This document shows, piece by piece, positions 38,523 through 51,100 of a stretch of DNA of 64,000 nucleotides. The stretch is from Taenia hydatigena (taxonomy: Eukaryota > Platyhelminthes > Cestoda > Cyclophyllidea > Taeniidae). Position 1 is the first letter of the stretch. Each line of letters begins with the position of its first letter. The position numbers and the translations under genes are program-made. Location: positions 10,329,554 through 10,393,553 of the forward strand of contig JADWOT020000008.1 in NCBI GenBank assembly GCA_036345935.2, in the 5' to 3' direction. Under the pieces are notes generated by a model. The model searched no databases and had not been told where the DNA came from. It saw only the letters and a program-made list of their open reading frames with translations.

Positions 38523-38741
38523 ACGCTTGGCGGAAGCTTAGTGTTTGGACCACTACTGTTCCTTAACATCCTAGCTATGCGTGAGTTGCCCGTAAACTTG
38601 GACGTCTTCACCAGTTGCCAGGACTGAGGACGTATCCAAGCCGTGGCGTCTGCACGATCAATCTGTGTGCGTTCCCTCAGGCCGCAGGTGTGGTGGTGCG
38701 ATGAACACCACACAATACGGAAAGGGAACGTTAGCCAATAA
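38523..38741 (+). pseudogene. LINE-type reverse transcriptase remnant
   Basis: One frame reads GGSLVFGPLLFL, then NLDV, then, past an in-frame stop at 38625, IQAVASA and CVRSLRPQVWWC. This follows the order in non-LTR (jockey/CR1-like) reverse transcriptases: the PQGSVLGPLLF block, a short N-D-LP spacer, the catalytic F-A-D-D and then a K-[IL]-W-R-A-V segment. The ADD position here is Cys-Gln-Asp-stop, so the catalytic core is destroyed. About 70 codons remain. No endonuclease or 3' tail was recognised next to it. Confidence 0.55.
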
Positions 38742-41640
38742 AGATGGCCACTTCTGATATGATTTTGCTAGGCGTATGCATCCGTTGTACACTGCAAGGT
38801 CAAGCTTATTTCAAAGCACCTGGTAGTGTTATCAAATTGAAATTGATGTTGTACGTATTTTTCCCAAAACCGTCGCGGAAACAAAGTTGCTGCATAAATA
38901 CAAATGATGACGAAAGGACTGATTACAAATTTACAATTTCACATGGTTTTTAAATATTTTGGAATCCATTACATTAACAGTACAGTTATTTACTGGCACT
39001 ACATTTATGATTTTCGGAAACGGATGAGATGAAATAGGTGGATTTTCGGACTATTGTAAACAAAATCACAAGAGACAATTGAAGACCACTTGACTAGCAC
39101 AGCACAGCTTAATTCATTTATTACAATAAAACGGCATATACTTGAAAGGCACTAGCTTAGCTGATGCAACATGATTTCACTAAGGTAAAGTACTTGACAT
39201 CATCAACAGTTCTAGAAATCGTTGATACAAATCTAACACTTAAAAGCAAAGTGAACTAACCTTTCAATCAACTCTGAATATCAGTGTTTTGAATTAATGC
39301 GAATTTTTCTGAGGGGGAGGGCTTTGAATTTTCCATTGAAAGGTGTTTTATAAAGTTTACTACTTTGAAACACCACCACTATAAGAAAGACATGGAGCAG
39401 TTTTAAGGCTTTGATTGGTTTGCAGGTAAGATAAAATGTATGTGCGTTGACTGGTGTGATTATTTCTTGAAGTTTAAAAAGCTCGTCACTTCTTAAATGC
39501 ATGCGCCATCGAAACAAATCATTTACCAAAACCGGCTCAAAGGAAATCAGGTAATTTGTATCCAATCCGTAAGATGTAACGAACGGCTCTATCATGACAA
39601 ATCTGGCTAAGTGGACACAGTGCCCGCATCATGTAGAGCAACGTACAACAGCAAATGCATCACACACAGTAATTGAAAACCACACGCAAACTTAACACAA
39701 GTACCAGTAAGTAGTTCGTCTCGCCTAAGATATTAGGATTGATATAAACCCCCAAAGATAGGCTAGCCGTGGTATCCCGAGTCATCTGTTGCGACACGTC
39801 AATGTGGGTGTAAAATTGCCACTAATTACTGTACTGTGACTGACTAATGCGGTAGACAAATGAAATTAGGCTATCAGCATTAAATGTCTAGAAAATTGGC
39901 AATTTCATTCGATCAAGAAAGAGTGAGTGTGGTGCGCCTCTCCAGTGAAATAAGTTTTTAACTCCATTGCAGGACTTTCATCAGTACGGTGTGTTTTCCA
40001 ACGTGAACCGAAATACCGTGTTAAATAAACAAAGCTAAAGTGTGAGGTTAAGGTACCTTGAGTGAAGCCATCGGTCAAGCAGAAAGTGGTTGTTAGTAGG
40101 GCTAATCCAAGGAAAAGCGTGTCCTCAAACGTGAAGTGGCTCTCGTTCCTTTCATGTTTATTCAATGACTCTGTAGCTTCTATACAATGTTGAACATCGC
40201 TCTCAATGCATAAAATAGAGCCTTATTTAATAGTTCATATTCCATTGAAACTGATTATTTAATGTGCCCTTTCCCAAGGCTCGCATGGGAATAGATAGTC
40301 GTAGATATATGTGCCTATATCGTGTCAGTTACCAGTTATAATACAAAAGAGAGGCAATAACCGAAGCGTGTGATCGTAACACTAGATAAATCGCTAGATG
40401 GTACATTTTTTATCATGAAACACATGAAAAACTGCTGCATTAATTAACTACGTTCTTATGCTAATTTAAATATTTGAGGAAATGAAAGCGCATCCTTGGA
40501 CCTCGTGCTTTGGACACTACTCCAAAACAGCCAGGTCACACTGATCGTTCGATGACAGTTCTTTTAAATAAGGAAAATTCACTTAACCATTGTGGTCTGC
40601 AACTTATATTGAGCGATATTGAAATGTTGTCCAGTTTAAAAAAACAGAACAGAAACTCGACTACAAAGCATGTCTGTTTTTCAAGTAAAAAATTATTCCT
40701 CTTCTTACCATACTTTCAATAATGGCTAGAACTTTCACAGTGGCAATGGTCAGGAAAACTTTTAAGAAAATCTTTTTTTAGGCGAATCTAAGGTGGATAG
40801 CGGTAATAGGTGGCACACCAAGAAGGCTTTAAGGAGCTGAAATAAATTGACATGCATTAACATGCATTCAAGTGGGTTTGTATAAACTTCCGCCTGATAT
40901 TCTGGGCTTAGATGGGAACGTCTGCTTCATCTCTTCGTCGGTGCAGGAAGTCGCTTTGGTGCTTAGTACACGCAGTTGCGAATCGTCTCGGAGTACAGTG
41001 CCCACTGTTTCCACACAAAGACGTCCTCTTTATGCAATTTCACCAGTTTATAAACTCCACTACCCAGAGTTAGGTGATCCAGGCTGATGAATGTCCACAA
41101 AAACGATTGCACCAAGTTCGAGATCACCAATTGCACGAAAATATTCAATCGAATGTCCCACTGTTGACAAGCATTCCACCACCGAAGCACGCTTGAGATT
41201 TTCTGCGGATACCTGCAAGTTTGACGCCCCCGTTTACGGGAAGCTCGGTTTATCACCTCATGTTGCGCCATACAAGCATCATGACAGTTTCTCACTCCTC
41301 AATAGCAGATGAACGGACGCATGACTTTTGAACAGCTATTGTTGTGTAATAGAACATACTTGCCACTTAAGCTGTTTGACTTTAACGCCTCCCGGTATGG
41401 ACAACCTAGCAACACATTTGTACAAATGCAATTAAGCTCCCCTCCCCCACCCACTTCAATTAAACACTACCACAGTTTTCAGTGAAGCGTCTTTTTAAAA
41501 AGAGGCAACCTCTCAGCGCAGTGTACGCATGTGCACCTTTATCACTCCATGATGGCGAAAAAAGGACTAAAATTCACGCAGATGAAGTGCGCAAGAGAAT
41601 AATAGATCATGGAGAGGAGGAGGTATGCACCGGGGAATCA
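38742..41640. other. Intergenic DNA, 3' flank of the WD40 gene
   Basis: Two minus-strand open stretches (39281-39606 and 40057 to about 40165) can be joined in phase and look membrane-like, but no start codon was found (see rejected). Directly after the WD40 gene stop no AATAAA was seen on the minus strand. A GATAAA variant (plus-strand TTTATC at 41538-41543) with a G/T-rich stretch beyond it on the sense strand may serve for 3' end formation. Confidence 0.35.
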
Positions 41641-42148
41641 CTACGGCTTGTTTAGCATGGAAGTTACATCGGATAGGACAGTGCTGACAGGGGCTGCCGC
41701 TAGCGTCGCTGCCGGCGCTGATAATCCAGCCGCTGCGACACTGCCACCATCGCCAACAGTGTTGGAGGCGGAGGGGGCGATCATATCAATGGGATCAAAG
41801 ACAAAGCAGATGCCCGAGTGCACCTCGAGGACAATGAGGGTAGAGGGCAGATGGGGGCTGCCCGGTGAGGCGCAGGACACGAAGAGACGGTTGCGACGGT
41901 CAATGGTGTCGAAGACTCGGACCACACGAGAGCGATCCAACACTTGGTGCAAAACCCCGCCGCTACCACCGACCGCACTGCTGGCGTTCGCTCGGGTGAT
42001 GAGACGCCAGCTGCAAAGGCGATCCGAGAGACCGGCCAGCGTGCCTCCGTCCGCTGACCAGGCAAGGCACACAAAACCCGAGCCACCACAGCCCGCTGCA
42101 TTCGAGGAAATGGCGCTACGTGACGCAATCACCGACCGATCTCCGCCC
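41641..42148 (-). CDS. WD40 gene, last exon with stop codon
   Basis: 508 bp ending in TAG at 41641-41643. The acceptor (GAGTTGCAG) follows a TG repeat. It encodes the blade FVCLAWSADGG ending CSWRLI, then a last Trp-less blade ending LIVLEV, then a low-complexity Ala/Ser/Val tail. The long plus-strand open frame over the same bases is a shadow. Confidence 0.9.
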
Positions 42149-45100
42149 CTGCAACTCACACACACACACACAGCATTACAATTATCTTGCCGTCTACATC
42201 TCCCAAAGCAAATGCGCGAACGATCCTAGGAGCTCCGATAGAATAGTGAGATCGTCCACTCGTAGATAAGTTCAGTATACGCACATGCATACACATATGT
42301 GCATGTACATGTGCAAATATACATTGCTGTTGATTGTTAAAATGCTGAGTTGTTATGCATATTTATTTATACGATGAAAATGAAGCTTTACTATGATTTA
42401 TTTATTAAAATAAAAACACTGGAAAGAAAGTGCTCTAGCCCTCAGCTTGTGCAATAAGATGATGTAGATTGACGGAATAATGCTGCTAATACAACCATTA
42501 AGTAAGCGCCGTGGTCTAAAAATTGATTAGATACTCAAGACCGGCCGAAGCGTGGGGGCAACAAGCCTTAAAATGTTGCCACCGCTTAATTTGGGTGTAT
42601 ATCCAATAAGATGTCCACAGCATTATTCTGATTAGTGCATTTCGGGTACCGTGCGGCTAGCCTATGCCACCGAAGTTCGAAGACGACAAAAATAAACCGT
42701 GTGTCTTCACTAAATATGTATCAAAGCACGCTGGATGCCACTCAACGTAGAAAGACGCAGCGGAGGGCAACCAGACTGGCGTAGCACAAGATCGTCCATC
42801 GATATTTTAAATGCGAAAAGCTGTCGTAAACACGAAGACCATTCTTAACAGTAAAAAAAGGATAAATGAAGACCAACGGAATGATAGCATTTCAATCAAG
42901 ATGACCTGGCTCAAATCAGCACATTGTTCATGCTAAGTAAAAATGAACTCAGTCTAAAATGGATATGGTGTGGAAATAGCAGCAGTCGTGTGAGTAGGGA
43001 ATAAAGAGAATGGATTGTAGTTTGAAAGCGATAGCATTGAAATGAGGAATATCTGTACTGCAAAACAGATACAGAGATAGTCCAGAATAGCCGAATCCTT
43101 CATGATAGCATTAAAGAGAAGTTTTATTAAGTGTAAATTAGGCCCTAAAATCCCCAAATATTTTTCCATCATTGAGAAATGTTGTCCAAATGACTGTTTC
43201 AAGCCACGCTGGACATTAGTAGGGCCTTCACTCAACACAATTTGCCTGACCTACGAGGTTTTGTTGCAAAATAGAGAACTACTGACGCGAATTTGAATAC
43301 GATGCATGGATTACAAAACAAGAATCACAGGGATTCATGCATTATTATCGGCTACCAAATATTTAGAGCATATTTACATAAGAACACCTTGATTCGCACC
43401 CGTCCAAAATTTGTTCTGATTAGACACGAAAGTAAGCACGCCAGGATACGAGTGCAGAATACATGAACACGCCCATTTTTACTACGTTGACATGCTGCAG
43501 GCTGATTACGTTTGAGCTGTAAACCTCTTAATACATCGAAGGTTTTTGCTGCAGTATTCGCCTAAAAACATTCCTGCCATCAGTCTAGCTGTATAATGAG
43601 CACAGGGGTGGTGGCACGGCAAATGAGATTGTAAGTTAGGAAATAAATCAGTGCCGGAGGCATCAGCAGAGCTATTTAAAATAATAACAAAGCAGATGGC
43701 ACCGAAGTTATCTTTCGACTCTTAATAAGTCGCGGACCCAGTTGAACACCCATGAAACGCCTTGTTGTGGAAAAAAAACTATGCGCACTCCAAATTCTCC
43801 ACATAAAATGTACTTAGGCCCCAATGAGATCAGGTGTAATCCCTGAAAATGAAAATCATTCAAATGATTGACGCTAAAGAAAAAGTCATACAGTAAAGCT
43901 GAGCCAAATGTCAAACGTTATGAAAGAAGAAAATAAAGTAAAAAAATAGATGAGATCAAGTACAAACACAATATAAATCAAAAGTGGGCAACGAGTCACA
44001 CGGAATTCAATTTGACTGTTTAAACAGATGCTTAAGTTCAAACAGCAGTAGCAACATTAAAAAAGTGGCTAATCGTACTACCAAGAGAACAGAAATACAT
44101 TCGAAAAACCGGGATGGAAGCTAACTTATTTAGAGCACAAAAGTATGATAATACTTTGAAACCATCAGAGAGTGGAAGTGGTCTAAAATTCACCTAGTGT
44201 AGCCATCAATATTTTCTCCAGTAATATTAATTACAACTTGGAAAGTTTCCAAGACTCAAAATCATCCCTTCAACACAGAGCAGCCTGATAAATCGTATAT
44301 TACGAATCGTCAAAAAATATGATTAACCACAAACCTCCCATCAAAAGAGCCTCCAGTTCCCACCAATTTTCATGAGTAAGGGCGCTGTTATTTTCAACAA
44401 GAATTATTTTTCCAAGCCAGAGAGATAACACTTACTTGGGAGCGGTGAGACGCCAGACGAGAAGGTTGCCAGCAGCGTCGCCAGAGGCCAGCAGGATCTC
44501 GGTGCCCATCTCTGTGGTGGTGGCTATGGGCCGGAACTTCACGCAATGCACCGCCAACGATTTGTGAGAGCCTTCAAACACCTTCCGTTCCGTGCAGAGA
44601 CACCATACCTGGGAGATATTTCAGACGGAAGACAAATCGGTATGATAATTGGAATTGAAATACAGGCTTGTTAATACACGATCCACCGTAAAGGGTATTT
44701 AACCATCCCATCACCACACCATTCATAAGAGATTTATCGAAAGACTAAGCATCTCTTGGATCCCAGCTAGGGCGAGAAGAGCGCTCAAGTTTGAGTATTT
44801 ATCTTAACTGCGTCGTTTTACTCAGACACCAGTTGATTTATTCATATAGCGATTAAATTGATTAATAAAAAAGCTTTTTGTAGCCTTCACGACGCGAAAC
44901 GCCAAAAAATGGAAGCCGATATCATCGCTTAATCAAAATTAACTGTCTTAAATAAAAATAAGATTTATTGAAAGCAGAATTGTGGGTGAAGATGGGGATT
45001 GAAAAGGGACAAACCTCCAAAGGGATGAAGTTGTCAAACAATTATGATTAGCGGTGTGAAAACATTCCCAAGTGTACATTGTATTAGCATACCTAGGGGA

Positions 45101-48100
45101 AGATGGGGGCGAAATGTGTGTATATGCGCGTCCACTCACAACTCAGGACTGCTCTAAATGGAAAAAGGTGCTCAGAGCATGATAATGGGAGTGTTATTTT
45201 TTGGGAAAAACCAAATTTTCTTAAATGGGGGACAAATGAACAGTCGAACCTTAGAGAGAGAATCTGTCCCGCCTGAAATGAAAGAGGTGCTATGTCTTCA
45301 CAAACGCAGGAGTCGAATGGCTATGGAGTTTTATTTGTCGACTCGTCCATTTTTTTTCCAATGAAAAGTGGTAATAAAGTGACAAAAGTTAACATAAACG
45401 GCATTCTTTTATCCACTGAAATGAAATATTCTACATTTATTTATCGACAACATTTTAACTACCTTAAAACGGAGACACAGATTTAGTCATCAATGGCGAT
45501 TCTACCTAACAGCGACCAGTTAATTTTTTGATATTTTCACTCGCATAGTCGCAGCACTGTCAAATTATGAAATTGTAGGGTGGGAACTTTTGAAGTAAAG
45601 GTTAAGTGACGAAATACCGTTCTAAACGTCCATGAAAGGGAACACTTGCTATTCTAAAGTGCAACTTGGTCATAAGAATTCTGCGCTTCTTCCACCTTAA
45701 AACCATTACAATTGAACGGGCCTATGTGGATTGTTTTCTAGGGCACCAATGAAAACCAGCGTAACTGCAGCAGATCATTTTCTAACTATTTACATATAAA
45801 GAAACTATCTTTGGCTTTCAAAGGAGCGAAAATCTAAGTAGCCCCGTTAGCACAGGCTATCAAACGTCTGTGTAGACCAATCGTCTTCACGGGTAGCTTT
45901 CACAAAATTGTGCGGCCAGTTAATACTAAATGCAATAGTCCAAATACAGGTACAATATTTGTTGGGAGCAAAATCCCAAAACTTTTGAAAGGGAGAGGGT
46001 TAATGTTCACGCGTAAATAGAAGGTCCCACCAAAAAACATGAGGGCGGGTCTGATTGGTACAATCGATTCAAGTTGTGCTGATAAATGAGGTTCTCTCAC
46101 GGCTGAAAAGTCCCACTAAAAAAAATAAATATGGGTGACTCCACCACATGACGAGAAGAAAGCTTAATTTGGATAGTGTTATTTTGAGCAATTCATGTTC
46201 GGTGGGACTTAAATCAGGAAGACGCCATCTCAATGCTAACCTATCCTGTGGCAAAGCGCTAAAATAGTGAACCATGGCGGCAGCAAGTTGAGTGAGGAGT
46301 GCAGCTCATCAAAAGCCCATCGAATCGCTGCACAGTAAACATTCAGACCAGACGGATTGAGGTAAAGTATTCGCACCATTGGTCCACCAGACACTTTTTT
46401 CTCCGTAGGTGAAAAAACCTGAGTTTACATTCAGTACTAAGGCTAAAAAGTGTCATAATTTCGGGAGTCGGAAGCTAACTATGCAGCGATTCAAATCGTC
46501 GAAAGGAATGATAACAAACAAACGAGAGGATAATAAAATGAGGAATAGTCTGGTGAAATCTGCTCCAACTCTTGCGCTTATCGGATTCACGACAATTACT
46601 GGAGTGTGCCCCGCTAAAAAAACATGCATTTAGACGAGTATGCCTGTGTGATACCGGGAAAACGGATGAAATTTATTCAACACCAGAGGTTACAAATAAC
46701 AAAACATGTATTTTTTAATATGGAGGCAAGAATCTAGCATATAATTACTGTTTTCAGGCATTGCCACTAGTGGAAGTCGTTAAGGTTTAATTGCCACTCG
46801 GTTGTGCGACAATAAACCGACACTCTAGAGTTCCAGCAGGGTGGGTTAAACGCCTAGTACTACTTCGGATGGAGAGAACGCCTTAACCACACCCGACCAG
46901 GCAATAGGAAACGGAATGAAAAGTTGCTGAAGCAGAAGAAGAAAGGCTACAAGAGTTTCGCGAGGCAGTCAATAAAAAGTGAAGTATTTAGCAGAGGCAC
47001 AAGTGGTCCATAAGCTCAACACAGGAACCTCGCTCGTGCTGCAAGATCACATATGGTGACGACTAAAGGGGAGGCAATGACATCTACCTATCGCCATCTA
47101 AAACACTTCTTGCTGAAACATTACATCCGATACCGTTGCATGGATGCCCAAAACCAAAGCGCTTTTCATAACTGTTAACCATTAAAACATAAAAGAGGCA
47201 AACATCATATACCTCAAAGTCAATAATATTCTCATTTCGTAAGTCATTTTAGAAAGTGCTAAATTTGTGCCGAACACTCAAAGGGCCCTTATTCACTATG
47301 GAAATGCGCAGCATAGTAAATCCTTTTAAGGTTCAGATCCAAGACCGCAAAGTCAAGTCTGTTTCAAAGTGACTTTGAAGTAAAATAAATTCACACACAA
47401 AAGTAAGCTTTTTCTCTTTTGAGGCTGTTTTGACGTCAGAATGTGAATAATCAAGTCCATTGTCTGCACCGCGGACAAACGTTCAGCCTGATAGACGTAT
47501 TTAAAAAGAACAAATAGTTTGAGGGGGAGATCTCTAACGAAATAGCTAAAACATGTGACCCATATATTCACTTCCGTTGGTTCATGGGCTGAATGTTCTG
47601 ACAACGCGCAATGGCCTTACAAGAGAGGTTAAAGGAGATCCTTCTTCCGGCTTTCTCTCTCTATTAGAGCAGAGGCAATGAAGCCAACTCCCTCTAAACT
47701 ATAATACTTCGTATTTGCAGTCACAGTAATTTTATTGGTTTTTGTGTGGAAGTTCCGTTCTGTTTTCCCTTTAAAGTGGGAGAAATTCCAACTTACTTTT
47801 GCTAATAAAAACAAAACTTTCATAAACAGATTTGTAATTACTTAAAATTAGGGAAAATGGCATTGAGGTAGAGATTAGTTTATGCCTTTGAGGTTACTAG
47901 TGGTCCAAATTGCATCAGGATCTGCGAGGGTATTCGTGGCTGATATCTTTCAATAAATAAACTTTACGCCAAATAGCTATTCACTCCAAATTACCACTGC
48001 TTTTGAGGCAGACATTATTACTAGATAAGTTACCTGATAGTGTACTTGTGAGCGGAAATGGGCAAAATATTCAAACTAACAAGCAATGTAGGTAGAAATG

Positions 48101-51100
48101 AGATGTTTTCAAACTTGCAGTGAATGTATAGATAATATGGGAGTGCATGCACCAAAACTTGTTTCAACCAGCTAAGCAAGTTCCGCAGCCTCGAATCCAT
48201 TTCGTTTGAATTTGAAAAACACTAGCAAAGGAAAGTCATGTAATTGATGTAGAATCAATTCAATCCACGCGGGTGAATGCTTAAATGGCCAGGGTAGATA
48301 ATTAAGCTGCGATTCGCAGCCCACAGGGAAAAAAGCAAAGTAGCAAGAGAAATGGTAAATTCCAACTGTACAAAAACTGGCAGATAAAAAGAGCGATAGA
48401 GAGATCTTGTGCATATAACCCTGAAAAAACCATTGAACCAGACGTTGATGACATTGAATGCATGAGGTGGATGATGCGCTTTTCAGTGGGGTGAGACTGA
48501 TTAATTGGGATAAATCGTTGTTTGCATTAGAACTTTTACGATCGACTGAACTCTTTTGCCCGAGTAATTCTCTTATAGAGGTAACGCAGAAAGATAGGTT
48601 GAAATGGATGCACCACAAGGAATTTCCATTAACTTACCTACTAATTACAAGGGGTTTTAATAAATGCTAGTCAGGTATCTGTCAAATGATTTGGAGAATG
48701 GGTTTACAACTGAACAAAGTTGCAAAGCGTACTTCCAAAGCCTCGACCTACATAGTTTGGTGGCATGAATCTAACCTGGATTGCCTCTGAGAAGAGAACT
48801 ATCGGTTAAAACTGAGAAATGTTGCCTGATCAGACACTTAAGGCTAAAAATGGTCGGAGATAAACCATAAGTAGACAAGACAACGTGCTTCCTAAAGTTG
48901 GGAGATTCGCTGATAATTGCGCTTGCCCAACTCGTAGGACGACAAACGTTTCAAACATTTCAGTAGGCGAGAGTGCTAAACATCAACTCGAGCATGGAAA
49001 GAGCTTATTATTATTTAGGGCCACACATGTAACGAACAGAAACCAAAAGGGTTCTATAGCATATGAATTTAAAAATTATTCTAAATTATCATCAGTCAAG
49101 AGAAAAAGAAACTTGTGGAGCAAATCAAAAATAGACTATTCGTTCTGAGCTCTGATAAAATAGATTAATCGCCTTTACGCCGGTCGCGTATGGCTCTCCC
49201 ATACCATCTAAGCCGACAGCTTCCAAACCATTGCCCACGGTTCTAGGGAGGCTGGTTCTTGGCACGCATAGTTCGTAACTTGAGTGCTTTAATGCCCCTT
49301 TTCCAGGGTTGTTAATAAACAAAAGGTGTTTAAACAAACTACAACATGGGAAGGTGATTTTAGGTAATGATAGGACGAAAACTTCGATTCTTATTAGTAG
49401 TACTATCATATTGGGGTCGCATTTAGTGAATAATTGTACAAATGAGTCGGTTTAACTAGGACGCATCGAAAAGAAGTAATAAGCACACGGTTGTATAGCC
49501 ACCTACCTATTCAACAGATGCATCAAATGCACATTTTCATCCTTAAATGGGTAGTAGGGGCAAACTATTAAGAAATACACGAAAAACCCAAGTATTTGCT
49601 AGGAAAACCACAATAGTGCATTTTTCAAACCCAATACCAGTAACTAAACGCTCATGAAGGTACTTGTAATGTCCGGAAAAAATCCCTTAGTTGCATTGAA
49701 ATGCAAGGGATAAGCAAGCATACTTCCAAACTGAGCCCGATTCGTGAAAACCAAAGAAATACGGTCAAATTGAATTGAGAAAATTGATGACAAAATAACA
49801 AAATAATATTTTTTGAAATTCGTGACCAGTCAACAAAGGTGATAAACTTAAGTAATGTGTACGAGACGCTCAATAAATCGGAGGAATAGTGATTCCCATT
49901 CACAAGATTTATTCGTGGTAGAAAAGGGTAAGCATGCCAAAAGACGCCTAGGTATTCAGAGGAACATGAATGAAGTCCAAAACCGAATAACGAAGGCCGG
50001 GTCCGAGCAACTCACACAAACAGTCCCATCAGTGGCAGCAATGGCAATCCAACGACCATCAGGATCGACATCGACGTCGGTGATCTCGGCAGATTTTTTA
50101 GCGAGGAGGTCGAGGGCCCACTGGTCGTCGGCGAGGCTACGACCACAGACGAGGCCGTCACGGCCGGCGGAGAGCCAGGCGAGTCGGGCGCGCCATTCGG
50201 TGTACTTTTGCAGAGGTTCAAGATTGGCGAAGAAGCGGAACCACACCACTGGCTGGTCCGCTGCCTCAGCCTCACCAAAGAGAAGCGGAGTGAATGTGGG
50301 CGTGGAGTAAGAAGGAGCAGCAGACGTGGACATCGGCAAGTGCATCCGTACCCATTGTTTCATCGGGGCTGCTTTGGTGTATGCGATCCGATCCACCTCC
50401 TCTTCTTCCATTGCTTTCGCATGCATCACCTCCCACACCTAAATGGTTGAAGAGAGGATGCTCCTTATAAAAGCGCTAACTCATCCCGACGATAAAATAT
50501 CGAAACCTCACAGAACGATTACGAAAGTGTCGAATTGTCACGAAGCAGACGAGTGATCGGTAGAGGAACTAAGAATAGCACTATATCACATAAAGCTGAC
50601 TCATAGCTGGGATATACTAATGCTGGTCAGGTTGGGTGCATGTCTTTTATAAGGTATGTAAAGACGTTGCGACTTGCACCGGAACAATAAAGATGGCGAG
50701 GTACCATGGTACGAATGAATAAGGTAGGCATTGTAACAGCGTTTCCGACCTAAACAGAGAAGCTAAATAGTTGAGTCTGTTGCAATAAACCATGAACGTG
50801 TGATAAAAAACCCAGCCAGAATAAAAATAGGAAAACTAGACGATTAGATGCGAATTCTTTCCACTTTACAGTAATTTACGAGTTCGGGGCAATGATATTG
50901 AGGATGTGGGCAGTAAGGACAAACAGTAGGTTCATTTGACATTTGATCGCAATTGTGCGCACAAGCAGATGTGCTTCAAACATACATAGTATGGTGAAAT
51001 TTTCACTTTTGAATCCCAACATGCAAGAACATCAATTGTAACTGGTCTAGTAATGTGAATTACCTTGCTTCAAGCAAAATACAAAAGCATTGCTCCAAAA

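Noticed and set aside
39281..40165. Two minus-strand open stretches that can be joined in phase into a membrane-like protein
   Set aside because: No ATG in frame before an upstream stop, only moderate splice sites and no family resemblance; chance is sufficient.
41609..42229. 206-codon plus-strand open frame over the last WD40 exon
   Set aside because: It is antisense to a well-supported exon and comes from that exon's codon bias; its peptide shows no domain.
49125..49409. GC-richer minus-strand open frame in the 5.4-kb WD40 intron as an extra exon
   Set aside because: The flanking exons already join in phase and continue one blade without it, and it has no WD40 features.
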